Shown: piece by piece, positions 1 to 7,645 of the stretch
Layout: every line of letters begins with the position of its first letter
Numbering within the stretch: the stretch's first letter is position 1
Origin: an uncultured Bacteroidales bacterium
GTDB lineage: Bacteria > Bacteroidota > Bacteroidia > Bacteroidales > Muribaculaceae
DNA: 64,000 bases
Assembly: GCA_902760865.1 (NCBI GenBank)
Contig: CACWID010000005.1
Coordinates: 1-64,000 of the forward strand
Direction of reading: 5' to 3'
Notes under the pieces: model-generated
The model's database searches: none
The model's input: only the letters and a program-made list of their open reading frames with translations
Told to the model about the DNA's origin: nothing
Translations under genes and position numbers: made by a program

Positions 1-49
1 GGTAAGTGAAAATTCTGACATGGCAAAATCCTGGGCAACTTTTTGTTGC

Positions 50-937
50 TCAGGCACTTATAAATAATGTTAAACTATAGTGTTGCGGAATTAAGGTATT
101 CCAAGTGATGCAATGTAAAGCACCTCCTCTAGCTGCGATATCGCGCATTCTTATCTGTCTTATTTCACATCCAGGATTATTGTCTTGTACATACTTCAAA
201 GCTTGTCTGTCTTCCTGGATTCCGAAAGCAGGCATAACAATCTTCTTCCCTACTTGAAGATAGTTAATATATGCCCAGTTCCAATCAGGGTTTGGACTTT
301 TTACATCAAAAAGCATCTCTTTGACATCAAATCCTTTTGCTTCCATTATATGCTTGATTTTTGCGGCTTCTTCTGGATCTGTATCCCGGTGGTTTGACAT
401 TAGCACTTTATTACCACCGCACCAATGAATGAATCCGTCAGAGTGTCCATAAACATCAGCATTTTCATCATCGGGGTTTATGCAGTGCCATGGAATGATA
501 ATTACTTTACGTTGAAAAGATTCTTCCAAAAAGACCACAAAATCTTCATTATAATCATTCATCCCATTTTCGGCAAAAACCTTGTTGGTCATCACGACAT
601 AATCACCGCAGAGCGTGACATTTCCCCCGTCAAGTCGATATTTACTTTCTCGACATTTTATTCCCAACGACTCGCATACCATGACAGGATTTGTTATGGT
701 AGCACGATCTTCTTCATTAAGTAAGTAGTCTGGCTCATAGCGGTAACGAAGGAATCCCCCGTCACTCAATTGAATAGGCATGAAGTCTCTTGCCCAGATA
801 TCACAAGTTCCGGGTATGAGCTTCCAACAAATATCCATTTCATTGAGCAGTGTTATAAACCGCCTCCAAAAATCAGGATAATAGTCTTGAAGTTTATCCG
901 CCAGATAGACTACATTTGTTTCTTCGTCTCTCATCAT
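50..937 (-). CDS. Agmatine deiminase / peptidyl-arginine deiminase-like protein
   Basis: This 295-residue protein belongs to the PAD_porph / agmatine deiminase family of guanidino-group hydrolases. Visible family motifs are WARD at residues 48-51, LDGGN at 102-106, GHSDG at 164-168 and GGALHCITW at 271-279, with Cys276 as the expected nucleophile. True agmatine deiminases are about 360-370 residues, so this is a short member and its substrate is uncertain. The start ATG overlaps the stop codon of the upstream gene, so the two are probably co-transcribed with the WYL regulator gene further upstream. The family role (release of ammonia from agmatine or arginine) is known; the role here is inferred. 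Confidence 0.8.
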   Translation of the reverse strand: MMRDEETNVVYLADKLQDYYPDFWRRFITLLNEMDICWKLIPGTCDIWARDFMPIQLSDGGFLRYRYEPDYLLNEEDRATITNPVMVCESLGIKCRESKYRLDGGNVTLCGDYVVMTNKVFAENGMNDYNEDFVVFLEESFQRKVIIIPWHCINPDDENADVYGHSDGFIHWCGGNKVLMSNHRDTDPEEAAKIKHIMEAKGFDVKEMLFDVKSPNPDWNWAYINYLQVGKKIVMPAFGIQEDRQALKYVQDNNPGCEIRQIRMRDIAARGGALHCITWNTLIPQHYSLTLFISA

Positions 938-1548
938 GGTTCTATTTCATTTACCCGGGTAAAACTCCATGGACGCTCATCCCTTTTACTCGTTTTCTTT
1001 CCATCTACATAAACATATACATTTCTTCTTGGAGATGGTTTAGCAATTACATGGGCAATTTCCGACTCCTCGTCTATCCATGAAATCTCGTTGCGCTCAT
1101 CAAGTGAAAAGCCATTCAGGTAGTTGTAAAGAAAAGTAGACCTGTCATCGTATATTTTACCTTTCTCGTTTCTGATGAAGGTTTTATTCTCGACATCATA
1201 TATCGAATATGCCCTGATCAATGCCGAAGCTCTATACTTATACTGTTCATTCTCAAAAGTGATGTCGAATCCCGAAACATGTGCATGAAGTGTAAGAACA
1301 GGAAAGTACGGAAGATTTACACCAGGGAACCAGCCGCTCCGATGATATACGATTGGATCTGATGAGTTGAACAAACTGCCTTCTTCTGCATGGAAATAGA
1401 ACTCCACTGTCTTGACGTAAACACGGTATTCATTTCTGACTTTGATATAACCATCATATAAAATTGTCTTGGCTATATCTTCAAAAGCCTGTTCAACACG
1501 ACTCTCATCAACAGACGAGAAGTTAGTTAGTTTGGTTATTAGTTTCAT
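934..1548 (-). CDS. Hypothetical protein, 204 aa
   Basis: I do not recognise this protein. It is soluble, with no signal peptide or membrane segment, and rich in aromatic residues and beta-strand-like stretches. A central segment (about residues 85-115) contains HAHVSGFDI, which loosely recalls 3-methyladenine DNA glycosylase-like folds, but I would not assign that function. It overlaps the WYL regulator gene upstream by 4 bases and the deiminase gene downstream by a few bases, so it is the middle gene of a tight three-gene operon. Confidence 0.65.
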   Translation of the reverse strand: MKLITKLTNFSSVDESRVEQAFEDIAKTILYDGYIKVRNEYRVYVKTVEFYFHAEEGSLFNSSDPIVYHRSGWFPGVNLPYFPVLTLHAHVSGFDITFENEQYKYRASALIRAYSIYDVENKTFIRNEKGKIYDDRSTFLYNYLNGFSLDERNEISWIDEESEIAHVIAKPSPRRNVYVYVDGKKTSKRDERPWSFTRVNEIEP

Positions 1549-2492
1549 TGCTTTTTTCTGTATTTATTCCACATCCTGTTAATTTTACCTGCTATCTCCT
1601 CACGAAGCCACTGCGGCTCGAGCACCTCAACATCCTCACCCTGCCAGAATAATTCCTGAATAAAGTCGAAGGTTGGGCGAATGAACATGGTGAAGATGCT
1701 GAATATGTCATTGCGCTCAATCTCCTTCTGCGACTCATGCAACCTGAGCCCACGAATGTAGTTGGCTTGGCCTGCGGTCACTTTCAACTTCACGAGTTCT
1801 TTGTCGTAATCATGGTCACGGATCACGCCAAAGCATCCTTCATAATACTCCTCGGCGTTCCAATCGTTGGGCATGTTGAAGGTCTCATCTCTGACCTGCA
1901 AAGCCCTGATACGTTCAAGGGAGTAAATTCTTGGCCCATCTTCATTGAGCCAAGGATAATGGTTGAGAGCAACCACGTACCATCGTTGCCTGAAAAGCCT
2001 CACGCACAGCGGCTGCAGTTTCAGGTCAAATTCCTCATCCTTCCAAGGATTGTAATAGGTGATCTGTATTTCTCGATTCTCCTTCATCGCATCGATGATG
2101 GTCTGCAGATAATCTTGTCCCGAGGGCACATACTCCAGCAAAATGCGGTCTCTGATGCTTTTGCGGTTCACTAATGCATTACTAACAGTAAAGGTGTCAT
2201 AGAGCCACGAACGGAGTCCTTTCTTAGCGAGATTCTCATCATCATCGATGTAGTACCGATAGTCGCCATGGCCTTCATTCTCGATGTTGATTCCAAACAG
2301 GACCTCAATGGTATCAAGCCATCGTTTCAATGTCCTTTTGGGAAGATCTTCACCTCTGCTAAAGTCAGTTTCACGTTTCCACCGCTCGTTGAGTTCGTTG
2401 TACGAGATCCGCTTGGCACGATAGATAGTCTCTATCAACCACACATACTTGCTCATCAAGTCGGGTCCTCTGTCTTTCTGTTTCTTCGCCAT
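1545..2492 (-). CDS. WYL-domain transcriptional regulator
   Basis: A 315-residue regulator with an N-terminal winged-helix-like region (about residues 12-85) followed by a WYL domain (about 135-210). The WYL signature appears as WYV at 171-173 after an arginine-rich strand, and a conserved IYSLERI segment follows. WYL domains are ligand-sensing modules often linked to defence or nucleic-acid stress. It is the first gene of a three-gene operon with the 204-aa protein and the deiminase. A -7 box TAACTTTG lies 29 bases upstream of the start. Confidence 0.85.
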   Translation of the reverse strand: MAKKQKDRGPDLMSKYVWLIETIYRAKRISYNELNERWKRETDFSRGEDLPKRTLKRWLDTIEVLFGINIENEGHGDYRYYIDDDENLAKKGLRSWLYDTFTVSNALVNRKSIRDRILLEYVPSGQDYLQTIIDAMKENREIQITYYNPWKDEEFDLKLQPLCVRLFRQRWYVVALNHYPWLNEDGPRIYSLERIRALQVRDETFNMPNDWNAEEYYEGCFGVIRDHDYDKELVKLKVTAGQANYIRGLRLHESQKEIERNDIFSIFTMFIRPTFDFIQELFWQGEDVEVLEPQWLREEIAGKINRMWNKYRKKQ

Positions 2493-2520
2493 ATAATCCG
2501 CGATTTAAAAGTTATCGCTA

Positions 2521-2528
2521 CAAAGTTA
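2521..2528 (-). promoter_or_regulatory. -7 promoter box for the WYL operon
   Basis: The minus strand reads TAACTTTG, an exact match to the Bacteroidetes consensus TAnnTTTG, 29 bases before the WYL regulator ATG. Confidence 0.6.
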
Positions 2529-2691
2529 CAACAAACCTCGGCCATTTCGCGACCGATGTTCTGTTTTTTCATCTCATCTAAAAAATAATTGAATTCCAGC
2601 CCCTATACGCAGAGGGGGATTCAGGCCGATTTGTATTTCCCGTTTTGAGATATAACATTCTAATCGTGTGATGCGACAAATTAATCATCAT

Positions 2692-2746
2692 TATATGATC
2701 ATCTGATAAACTAATATTTTCATTAGTTTATGTTATCACATGATTA
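2692..2746. repeat. Nested inverted repeat (dyad)
   Basis: The core is a perfect 10-bp inverted repeat (ATAAACTAAT and its complement ATTAGTTTAT around a 6-base loop, 2706-2731). It is nested inside a second repeat pair, TAATCAT at 2692 and ATGATTA at 2740. It is AT-rich and lies in the 250-base gap between the WYL operon promoter and the sigma-like gene. It lacks a poly-T tract, so an operator or recombination site is as plausible as a terminator. Confidence 0.55.
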
Positions 2747-2782
2747 GTAAGTAATATCAATCGACAGAACCTCCAGTCCTAC

Positions 2783-2816
2783 AAATAAGTCGCTGAATCG
2801 GTGACTTATTTTTTTG
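2783..2816. terminator. Terminator-like hairpin
   Basis: AAATAAGTC pairs with GACTTATTT around an 11-base loop and is followed on the plus strand by a T run. On the minus strand it lies just downstream of the sigma-like gene stop, so it probably ends that transcript, although the longest T run is on the opposite strand. Confidence 0.5.
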
Positions 2817-2838
2817 TTAGCATTTATTGCTTTTGGAG

Positions 2839-3186
2839 TCATACTTTGGTTTGATATTGAGTGATCGATTCTTCTATGCTTTGGCGCATTTGGGTGACGG
2901 CATGGGTAATGAACTTGGTGTCGGAGTCTAAGTCGTAGTTTTGTGCCGCATTTCTTAAGGCGGCCTTTCCTGATTCGATCAGTTCTTCAAGTGTCAGTCC
3001 TCGATGCTGGTACTGCTTGACCAGGGCAACCACGAAGCGCATATTGGCGGCTTCCAACCGTTTCATCTCGTTGCAGTCGGCGCCTTTCTCCTTCACGGCC
3101 ATGAGCAGCGCTCGTTCTTCGTCACTAGTTATCAACGGAGCTCGGCCGATTTCAGCCAGTAATTCATCAATTCGTTCGTTTGTCAT
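2839..3186 (-). CDS. Stand-alone sigma-70 region-2-like protein
   Basis: This 115-residue protein aligns by eye with regions 1.2-2.4 of primary sigma factors. RLEAANMRFVVALVKQY at about 43-59, the RGLTLEELIESG stretch at 62-73 and the KFITHAVTQMRQSI segment at 91-104 correspond to the core-binding and -10 recognition helices of RpoD. Regions 3 and 4 are absent and the tryptophans used in promoter melting (WWIRQAI in RpoD) are replaced (TQMRQSI). It may bind core RNA polymerase without recognising a -35 element, or be a decoy. A separate gene for the nucleotidase lies 42 bases upstream on the same strand. Confidence 0.75.
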   Translation of the reverse strand: MTNERIDELLAEIGRAPLITSDEERALLMAVKEKGADCNEMKRLEAANMRFVVALVKQYQHRGLTLEELIESGKAALRNAAQNYDLDSDTKFITHAVTQMRQSIEESITQYQTKV

Positions 3187-3228
3187 GTCCTAAGTCCGTC
3201 TTGATCTATTTATTTCAATCTTCACTTG

Positions 3229-3747
3229 CTAAGTATTATGGTTACATAGATACGTTACTACTGCCGGCCAGTCGGGGAACTTTGTTGAGCCAAATTGGAT
3301 TAACTCGCCCTTGAACTCCTTGGCGCCGTTCTTTTCGCGATCGTCAATCAGGAAGTCACCACGGTTGAGGTCCTTGTGGTGTGAGATGATGAGGCGCTTG
3401 TAGAAAATGGAATCTTTTCCTTTGCCGAAGTAACGCTGCACCCACTCCAATTTGTCGCTCCAGGCTGACGGGTTCAACCATGGCGCTGTCGAGAGAATGT
3501 AGAGGTCGAAGCACTTGTTCAGCGCCTGCATGGCTTCGATGGCGCCAGGCATCGGGTCCATCAGGGAGAAAATCCCTGGTATATCGTCATAATGAGGCTT
3601 GTCCTTGCCATCATTGGCATACTCGGCTTTGACCTCTTCAGGCACTCGGTCAAGACCGCTTTTGAAATCAACAAGGACATTGTCCATGTCAACATACACG
3701 ATTTTTCTGGTATTCAAACTGGTTTCACTGCTTTCTAAAGCTCCCAT
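3229..3747 (-). CDS. 5'(3')-deoxyribonucleotidase, NT5C-like HAD phosphatase
   Basis: A 172-residue HAD-family hydrolase. The nucleophile motif DMDNVLVDF starts at Asp20 with Asp22 as acid/base. A STAPW threonine motif follows near residue 87, a lysine-bearing segment near 117-128, and FLIDDREKNG supplies the metal-binding aspartates. This matches the cytosolic 5'(3')-deoxyribonucleotidase family, which dephosphorylates dNMPs. The 5' side carries a leader motif shared with two other genes of the region, and a truncated DUF2779 gene copy lies directly upstream. Confidence 0.8.
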   Translation of the reverse strand: MGALESSETSLNTRKIVYVDMDNVLVDFKSGLDRVPEEVKAEYANDGKDKPHYDDIPGIFSLMDPMPGAIEAMQALNKCFDLYILSTAPWLNPSAWSDKLEWVQRYFGKGKDSIFYKRLIISHHKDLNRGDFLIDDREKNGAKEFKGELIQFGSTKFPDWPAVVTYLCNHNT

Positions 3748-3771
3748 AATCTATCATATTTTTAAACGGTT

Positions 3772-3803
3772 ATTCCTACTCCCTTCAAGTGAGCGTTTCG
3801 GGT
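3772..3803 (-). promoter_or_regulatory. Shared leader motif, divergent copy
   Basis: On the minus strand this segment (ACCCGAAACGC, then TTGAAGGGAGTAGGAAT) resembles the leader motif found upstream of the genes at 13541-14224 and 18740-18943. It is the least conserved of the three copies. It lies about 25 bases before the nucleotidase start. Confidence 0.4.
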
Positions 3804-3844
3804 GCCTCTCATTGTTTCTGTTATAAATAATTATCAACGAAAAA

Positions 3845-4015
3845 TTATAGTAATCCGAAAAAAGCCATCGCCAGGTCGCCCACATCGTTGCCGGCGTCAA
3901 ATCGGGCTTGCAGGTTAGGGTCATCGGGTTGCAGTTCCGGATGATAAACTCGAAGCCACAAGGCCTTGCTGCACTGGCAGAAGGTCGTGTATCTTGATTT
4001 GGAAAGTCCTGGCAT
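3845..4015 (-). pseudogene. Truncated DUF2779 family gene (N-terminal 56 codons)
   Basis: The translation begins MPGLSKSRYTTFCQCSKALW and closely parallels the first 55 residues of the intact DUF2779 protein encoded at 10420-11952, including the CQC..KALWL, NDVGDLAM and FFG stretches. It then stops at TAA; the remaining 450 or so codons are missing. It has its own -7 box (TATCTTTG at 4048-4055), so it could still be transcribed and might express a 56-residue peptide, but the simplest reading is a deletion remnant of a second copy. Confidence 0.8.
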
Positions 4016-4047
4016 AGGATAATGATAAATGGTTAATTATTGAGTTG

Positions 4048-4055
4048 CAAAGATA
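4048..4055 (-). promoter_or_regulatory. -7 promoter box
   Basis: TATCTTTG on the minus strand, 32 bases before the truncated DUF2779 start. It may now drive the deoxyribonucleotidase and sigma-like genes further downstream. Confidence 0.5.
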
Positions 4056-4174
4056 ATAAATCTATGGCATATTTCCCAACTTTTGTTGAAAAAGCAACCT
4101 GATGAAAATTTTATCGGTTTTCGTTTTAATTTTTGGGGCGCTTTTTTACATTTTAAGGCCAAAATAAGGGACTA

Positions 4175-4369
4175 ATGATTTTTAAGATTATGAACAAGGA
4201 CAAGATTTTTATGGTAACGATTCATGTTGTGGCAGGTGTGCTGATGATAGTCGTGTGCTGGACACCTGCGATTGTTGGTAACATCTCGGTCTGGAACAAA
4301 CTGTTCTGCACCGCGGTTATCATTCTCTTGCTGAGGTTCCACTACTGGTGCCAGCAATATGAGCCATGA
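4175..4369 (+). CDS. Possible small two-helix membrane protein
   Basis: A 64-residue reading frame with two hydrophobic stretches (about 13-35 and 41-54). Its general look resembles the small membrane protein encoded at 16016-16240. It would be the only plus-strand gene in the first 25 kb, an antisense frame of equal length exists, and no clear -7 box precedes it. The best internal ATG is probably the one encoding MNKDKIF. I regard it as possible rather than established. Confidence 0.3.
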   Translation: MIFKIMNKDKIFMVTIHVVAGVLMIVVCWTPAIVGNISVWNKLFCTAVIILLLRFHYWCQQYEP

Positions 4370-4396
4370 CACCAGCAGTGGTTACTCGGTTGATTA

Positions 4397-4638
4397 CTAC
4401 GCAAGGATTCTTTCAGCAGCGGGAATGATGATGTCGTGCAATCCGTCAACGCCTTTGGTCAGCCTGATACGGATGTATTCTTCAATCACTGAGAATGAAA
4501 TATCGTCGTTGGGGAATAGATCTCTGAGCTAGTCGCTGGCAAATTGCCCTGGGGATGAACTCCAGTTCGGTCCCATCCAGCAAGACAATCTTGCCCTCGA
4601 GAAACTCGACTTCCTTTCGTTTGTTATTGTTATACCCT
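4397..4638 (-). pseudogene. Degraded gene remnant with domains seen elsewhere in the window
   Basis: Two out-of-frame stretches are recognisable. One reads LEGKIVLLDGTELEFIPRA and resembles the DGKIVLLNGTQLDCYP segment of the 377-aa protein at 6130-7263. The other ends HDIIIPAAERILA and resembles the C-terminus HDVIIPAAKRILKE of the esterase at 16444-17580. A TAG and frame changes separate them and no start codon is evident. The stretch directly follows the stop of the WG-repeat gene, so it looks like a decayed downstream neighbour. Confidence 0.6.
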
Positions 4639-4640
4639 GT

Positions 4641-5387
4641 TTAGTCGTCGGGAGCGCAGATGAAGCCCAAGTCGTACAGTTCGTCCTGCTCTTCATCGGA
4701 GAGGTTGTCGTACTCTTCGTCGCTGATAAAGCGCTTGTCCATGGTGACCCGCCCCTTGACACCGTCCTTGATGAAGGTGAAATCGTCCCCGATGCCATTG
4801 TCGATGATGTCGTCATATTCCGGTGAGATGTATATCAGTGAGCCCATTCCGATGATGCCGTATTTGTCGTTATCTCCCTTCAGAATGATGTGGTCGTCAC
4901 AAGGCCTGTAATAGTTGACCAACTCGTAAGGGGTGAAGACTTTGTTCAATACAACGATGGCAAAATGATGCAAGTCTTCGGACTTGAAGGCAATATTGAA
5001 CAGGGTGAACGGGATGGGTTCCACGTAATGGAATTCAAAGTCTGTGCTCGGCGTTCCCTTGCCGTCACGCTCAACCAGAGCAACCTTGTCTCCCTTCTTT
5101 GCCCCCACAAGCATCATGGGCAGATAATAGGGCCGCGGCATGCAGAAACTGTCATAGATGGCCGGCACGACCACTTCACCACGGACATTGCGCAGTCCTT
5201 TCTTGCCGTTCTCTTCAAAGACCTCATCAAGCCAGTCATATCCAAACATCAGCTCATGCTGCTCCTGCAAGAGGCCCAAATAATTGTCGGCTTCTTGTCC
5301 AACGCGTTCAATCTCGGCCTTGAGGAAATCCAGCCTGTCGGCCTGTACTGCAGTTGCTTTCGGTGTTTTTTCTTTGTCGTTCATCAT
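4641..5387 (-). CDS. WG-repeat-like protein
   Basis: A 248-residue soluble acidic protein with repeated short beta segments of the WG (KWG) type: GKKGLRNVRGEVVVPAIYD near 60-80, GDKVALVERDGKG near 98-111, and NDKYGIIGMGSLIYISPEYDD near 173-194. WG repeats form beta-propeller-like arrays of unknown function in many bacteria. The C-terminus is strongly acidic. It lies 10 bases downstream of the PPP phosphatase gene and is probably in its operon. Confidence 0.65.
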   Translation of the reverse strand: MMNDKEKTPKATAVQADRLDFLKAEIERVGQEADNYLGLLQEQHELMFGYDWLDEVFEENGKKGLRNVRGEVVVPAIYDSFCMPRPYYLPMMLVGAKKGDKVALVERDGKGTPSTDFEFHYVEPIPFTLFNIAFKSEDLHHFAIVVLNKVFTPYELVNYYRPCDDHIILKGDNDKYGIIGMGSLIYISPEYDDIIDNGIGDDFTFIKDGVKGRVTMDKRFISDEEYDNLSDEEQDELYDLGFICAPDD

Positions 5388-5396
5388 GCTATGGTT

Positions 5397-6095
5397 TTAT
5401 TGTTCATCAAGTTTGTGTTCAGTAAATACTCCGTTCTCTATCACCAGATAGGAGCCATTGTCCAGCGCGTCGCACAGCCAGAGGTTGTGCGGAATTTCGC
5501 TAGAATCCTTAACATTGAGGCAACACTCTACCGGTGTATGGCCGACCACTTGGTCATAGCCCGGAATCATCACATTGACCAATGTCTCCGGTCGGATCCA
5601 TGTGGGTGGCTGTTCGGGTGAGGTGCCATAAAAATCCAGCGGATTACTAGAAGTGAATCCGAATAATTCGGTAGGGTCGAGGGAATTGATGTCGTCTAAT
5701 GTGAGGTGGTTTTCCTCAAGCCACTTCGCTGAAATCCCGGCATGGCTAAACACCGTGTTGCCCATCACATGAATCCATTGGGTCTTGGCGAGGAATTCCT
5801 CTTTTAGATCCGTCATCAACTCTGCAACCCATGGAAAGTATCCGCTACATTCCGCCCAATAGTAGCCCAGATGTTGCATATCGTGGTTGCCGCGCAGCAA
5901 GATGGTCTCGGGATGGTGGTCCTTGAAGCGCATGATTTCCAAGAGGTTTGACACCTGATCCGACTCGGAAACACCCTCATGGGACGACACATAATCCCCC
6001 AAGAAAATCACTTGGTCGGGTTGCTCTTTATCTATGATATTCTTCCACACTGTGAGACCATGTATGTCTCCTAATACAACTATTTTCATCATCAA
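5397..6095 (-). CDS. PPP-family metallophosphatase
   Basis: A 232-residue calcineurin-like phosphoesterase of the PPP (serine/threonine phosphatase, ApaH-like) type. The signature motifs are GDIHG at 9-13, GDYVS at 33-37 (normally GDYVD), RGNHD at 68-72, SHAGIS near 138 and GHTPVE near 186. These residues bind two metal ions. The protein is cytoplasmic. Substrate could be a phosphoprotein or a dinucleoside polyphosphate. It lies between the WG-repeat gene and the 377-aa coiled-coil protein gene on one strand. Confidence 0.85.
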   Translation of the reverse strand: MMMKIVVLGDIHGLTVWKNIIDKEQPDQVIFLGDYVSSHEGVSESDQVSNLLEIMRFKDHHPETILLRGNHDMQHLGYYWAECSGYFPWVAELMTDLKEEFLAKTQWIHVMGNTVFSHAGISAKWLEENHLTLDDINSLDPTELFGFTSSNPLDFYGTSPEQPPTWIRPETLVNVMIPGYDQVVGHTPVECCLNVKDSSEIPHNLWLCDALDNGSYLVIENGVFTEHKLDEQ

Positions 6096-6129
6096 TGTCG
6101 TTCGTTATCTTGTTGTTCTTTTTAACGTT

Positions 6130-7263
6130 TTATTGTTTGTCCTTCTCGCGGAAATATCGCTCGATAGTTTCTGAATTAATTTCCCATGTCGGGAAAATCT
6201 CACGCGGTTTGTCGTGCCTGAACCGAAACAATTGGAATTTAAGTTCTTCGATTCGCTTATTCATGGGCGTGATAGAACGCTGGTAGGAAACGTTGTCGAT
6301 CTGTCCTCGTTTCAATTGGGCTTTCAACGCCTTCTTCTGCATCTTGAGGTGCTCAATCTCTTGGCTTGCACTTGTTTCAAGTTTGACATATTCAGCGAGA
6401 AACGCCCTAGCTTCATCTTCTTTGAATGAGATGAGGGCGAAGAGATACTTTTCGCGCCAGTGGGACGATTCTTCAGTCAACCTCTCAAGGCACCGGTTCA
6501 GTCGGTCAATCTCATGCTGCATGAAATGAGTTGTGATGACGTGGTCATAATCCAACTTGCCGTTATCCTCGCGATGGAGGATGTCCAACACCTCTTGCAA
6601 GGTATAAGCCTGGTAATGAACCTTGGCTTCGGTATAGCGTGTGTTGATTTTGATAAATGAGCCACAGTGTCTGCCGAACGATGACAATGTCACGGTCTCT
6701 ATATTTCCGTCTTCACGCACCGTACTACAGCGATTCATGCCGCTCAACGGAGATCCCGCGAGGCGATAAATGAGGCTTCGGCACCCTTCATTATCGATGC
6801 ACATAGCGTCATCGCTGGTTTGCCACCATTCGAGATATACCCCCAATGTGGGGCGCTTGAAACCACTGGTGCCAGTGTAGGCCAGTCCGTTCCGTGCTGC
6901 AACGGGAGCGAGAAACATTCGGCTGTCATTCATGATGCGATCCATATGAGCAAGCAGATAAAAGGCATTGTCAACAAATAGTTGCTGCTTTTGCATACAT
7001 TCGTCCGAAACGGGCGTTATTCTTGGCTTGCATTTCCGCACCGTGACATATTGCCCAGTGGTATCAAGTTCCAATTTGTCTTGGAATTCCGCGTCAACAT
7101 CCTCATCTGCAAGTGGATAACAATCTAGTTGGGTCCCATTGAGCAGGACTATTTTGCCATCAGGAAAAGTTTTCTTCTCGTCTTGACGCTTCTTTTCGGA
7201 AGACTTAGTAGAATGGCCTTGAGTACTACCTCCTAACAATTCATTGCTTTCATTCATCATCAT
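6130..7263 (-). CDS. Hypothetical protein with C-terminal coiled coil, 377 aa
   Basis: I do not recognise this family. The first 30 residues are polar and disordered-looking, followed by a DGKIVLLNGTQLDCYP segment (about 35-50). A globular region follows with several cysteines. A long helical part (about 250-345) with heptad-like leucines and lysines (EYVKLETSASQEIEHLKMQ and onward) is a probable coiled coil. A decayed relative of the KIVLL..GT.L segment occurs at about 4570-4630. No signal peptide or membrane helix is seen. It starts the operon-like run that includes the phosphatase and WG-repeat genes. Confidence 0.6.
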   Translation of the reverse strand: MMMNESNELLGGSTQGHSTKSSEKKRQDEKKTFPDGKIVLLNGTQLDCYPLADEDVDAEFQDKLELDTTGQYVTVRKCKPRITPVSDECMQKQQLFVDNAFYLLAHMDRIMNDSRMFLAPVAARNGLAYTGTSGFKRPTLGVYLEWWQTSDDAMCIDNEGCRSLIYRLAGSPLSGMNRCSTVREDGNIETVTLSSFGRHCGSFIKINTRYTEAKVHYQAYTLQEVLDILHREDNGKLDYDHVITTHFMQHEIDRLNRCLERLTEESSHWREKYLFALISFKEDEARAFLAEYVKLETSASQEIEHLKMQKKALKAQLKRGQIDNVSYQRSITPMNKRIEELKFQLFRFRHDKPREIFPTWEINSETIERYFREKDKQ

Positions 7264-7380
7264 ATCGTTTCCCTTTTAGAATAAGTTTTTAATAAATCAT
7301 TGAACCGTTTTGCCATGCGTGAAATAGGTTAGAACTGAAATAAAGTACGCCGATAAGCAAGGTGGCTGTGCTACTTTGGC

Positions 7381-7590
7381 TTATGAGGCCATAGCGAGTG
7401 TAGAGGCCGGCTTCAAGTGGAAGTGCTTGGTGAAAGCCGCGAGCAAGAGCTCGGCTTCATCGCGCTCGAGGTCGAAGAGCGACACTTCGGTATCGTCATT
7501 GCAGAGCATACACTGTACGCCCTTGTTATAGAAATAGTTGTGAATGCGGTTTACCAGATACGGATTGCTGTTAGAGATAGAAATTGTCAT
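7381..7590 (-). CDS. Small hypothetical protein, 69 aa
   Basis: The ATG at 7590 gives MTISISNSNPYL; the longer frame would need a TTG start. The protein is a mix of beta and helix, with a cysteine pair near CMLCNDD and the acidic stretch FDLERDEAELLLAAF that looks helical. It lies 55 bases downstream of the AAA ATPase start region's neighbouring end, on the same strand, and may be co-transcribed with that ATPase. No function can be assigned. Confidence 0.5.
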   Translation of the reverse strand: MTISISNSNPYLVNRIHNYFYNKGVQCMLCNDDTEVSLFDLERDEAELLLAAFTKHFHLKPASTLAMAS

Positions 7591-7645
7591 AGGTAATAAG
7601 GATTTATAGTTTAACAAATTAGTTATCTGTTATTAGTTCAACGTC

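Noticed and set aside
4172-4372. Minus-strand 66-codon frame opposite the small membrane protein
   Set aside because: Histidine-rich, low-complexity composition without hydrophobic pattern; the plus-strand frame is more protein-like.
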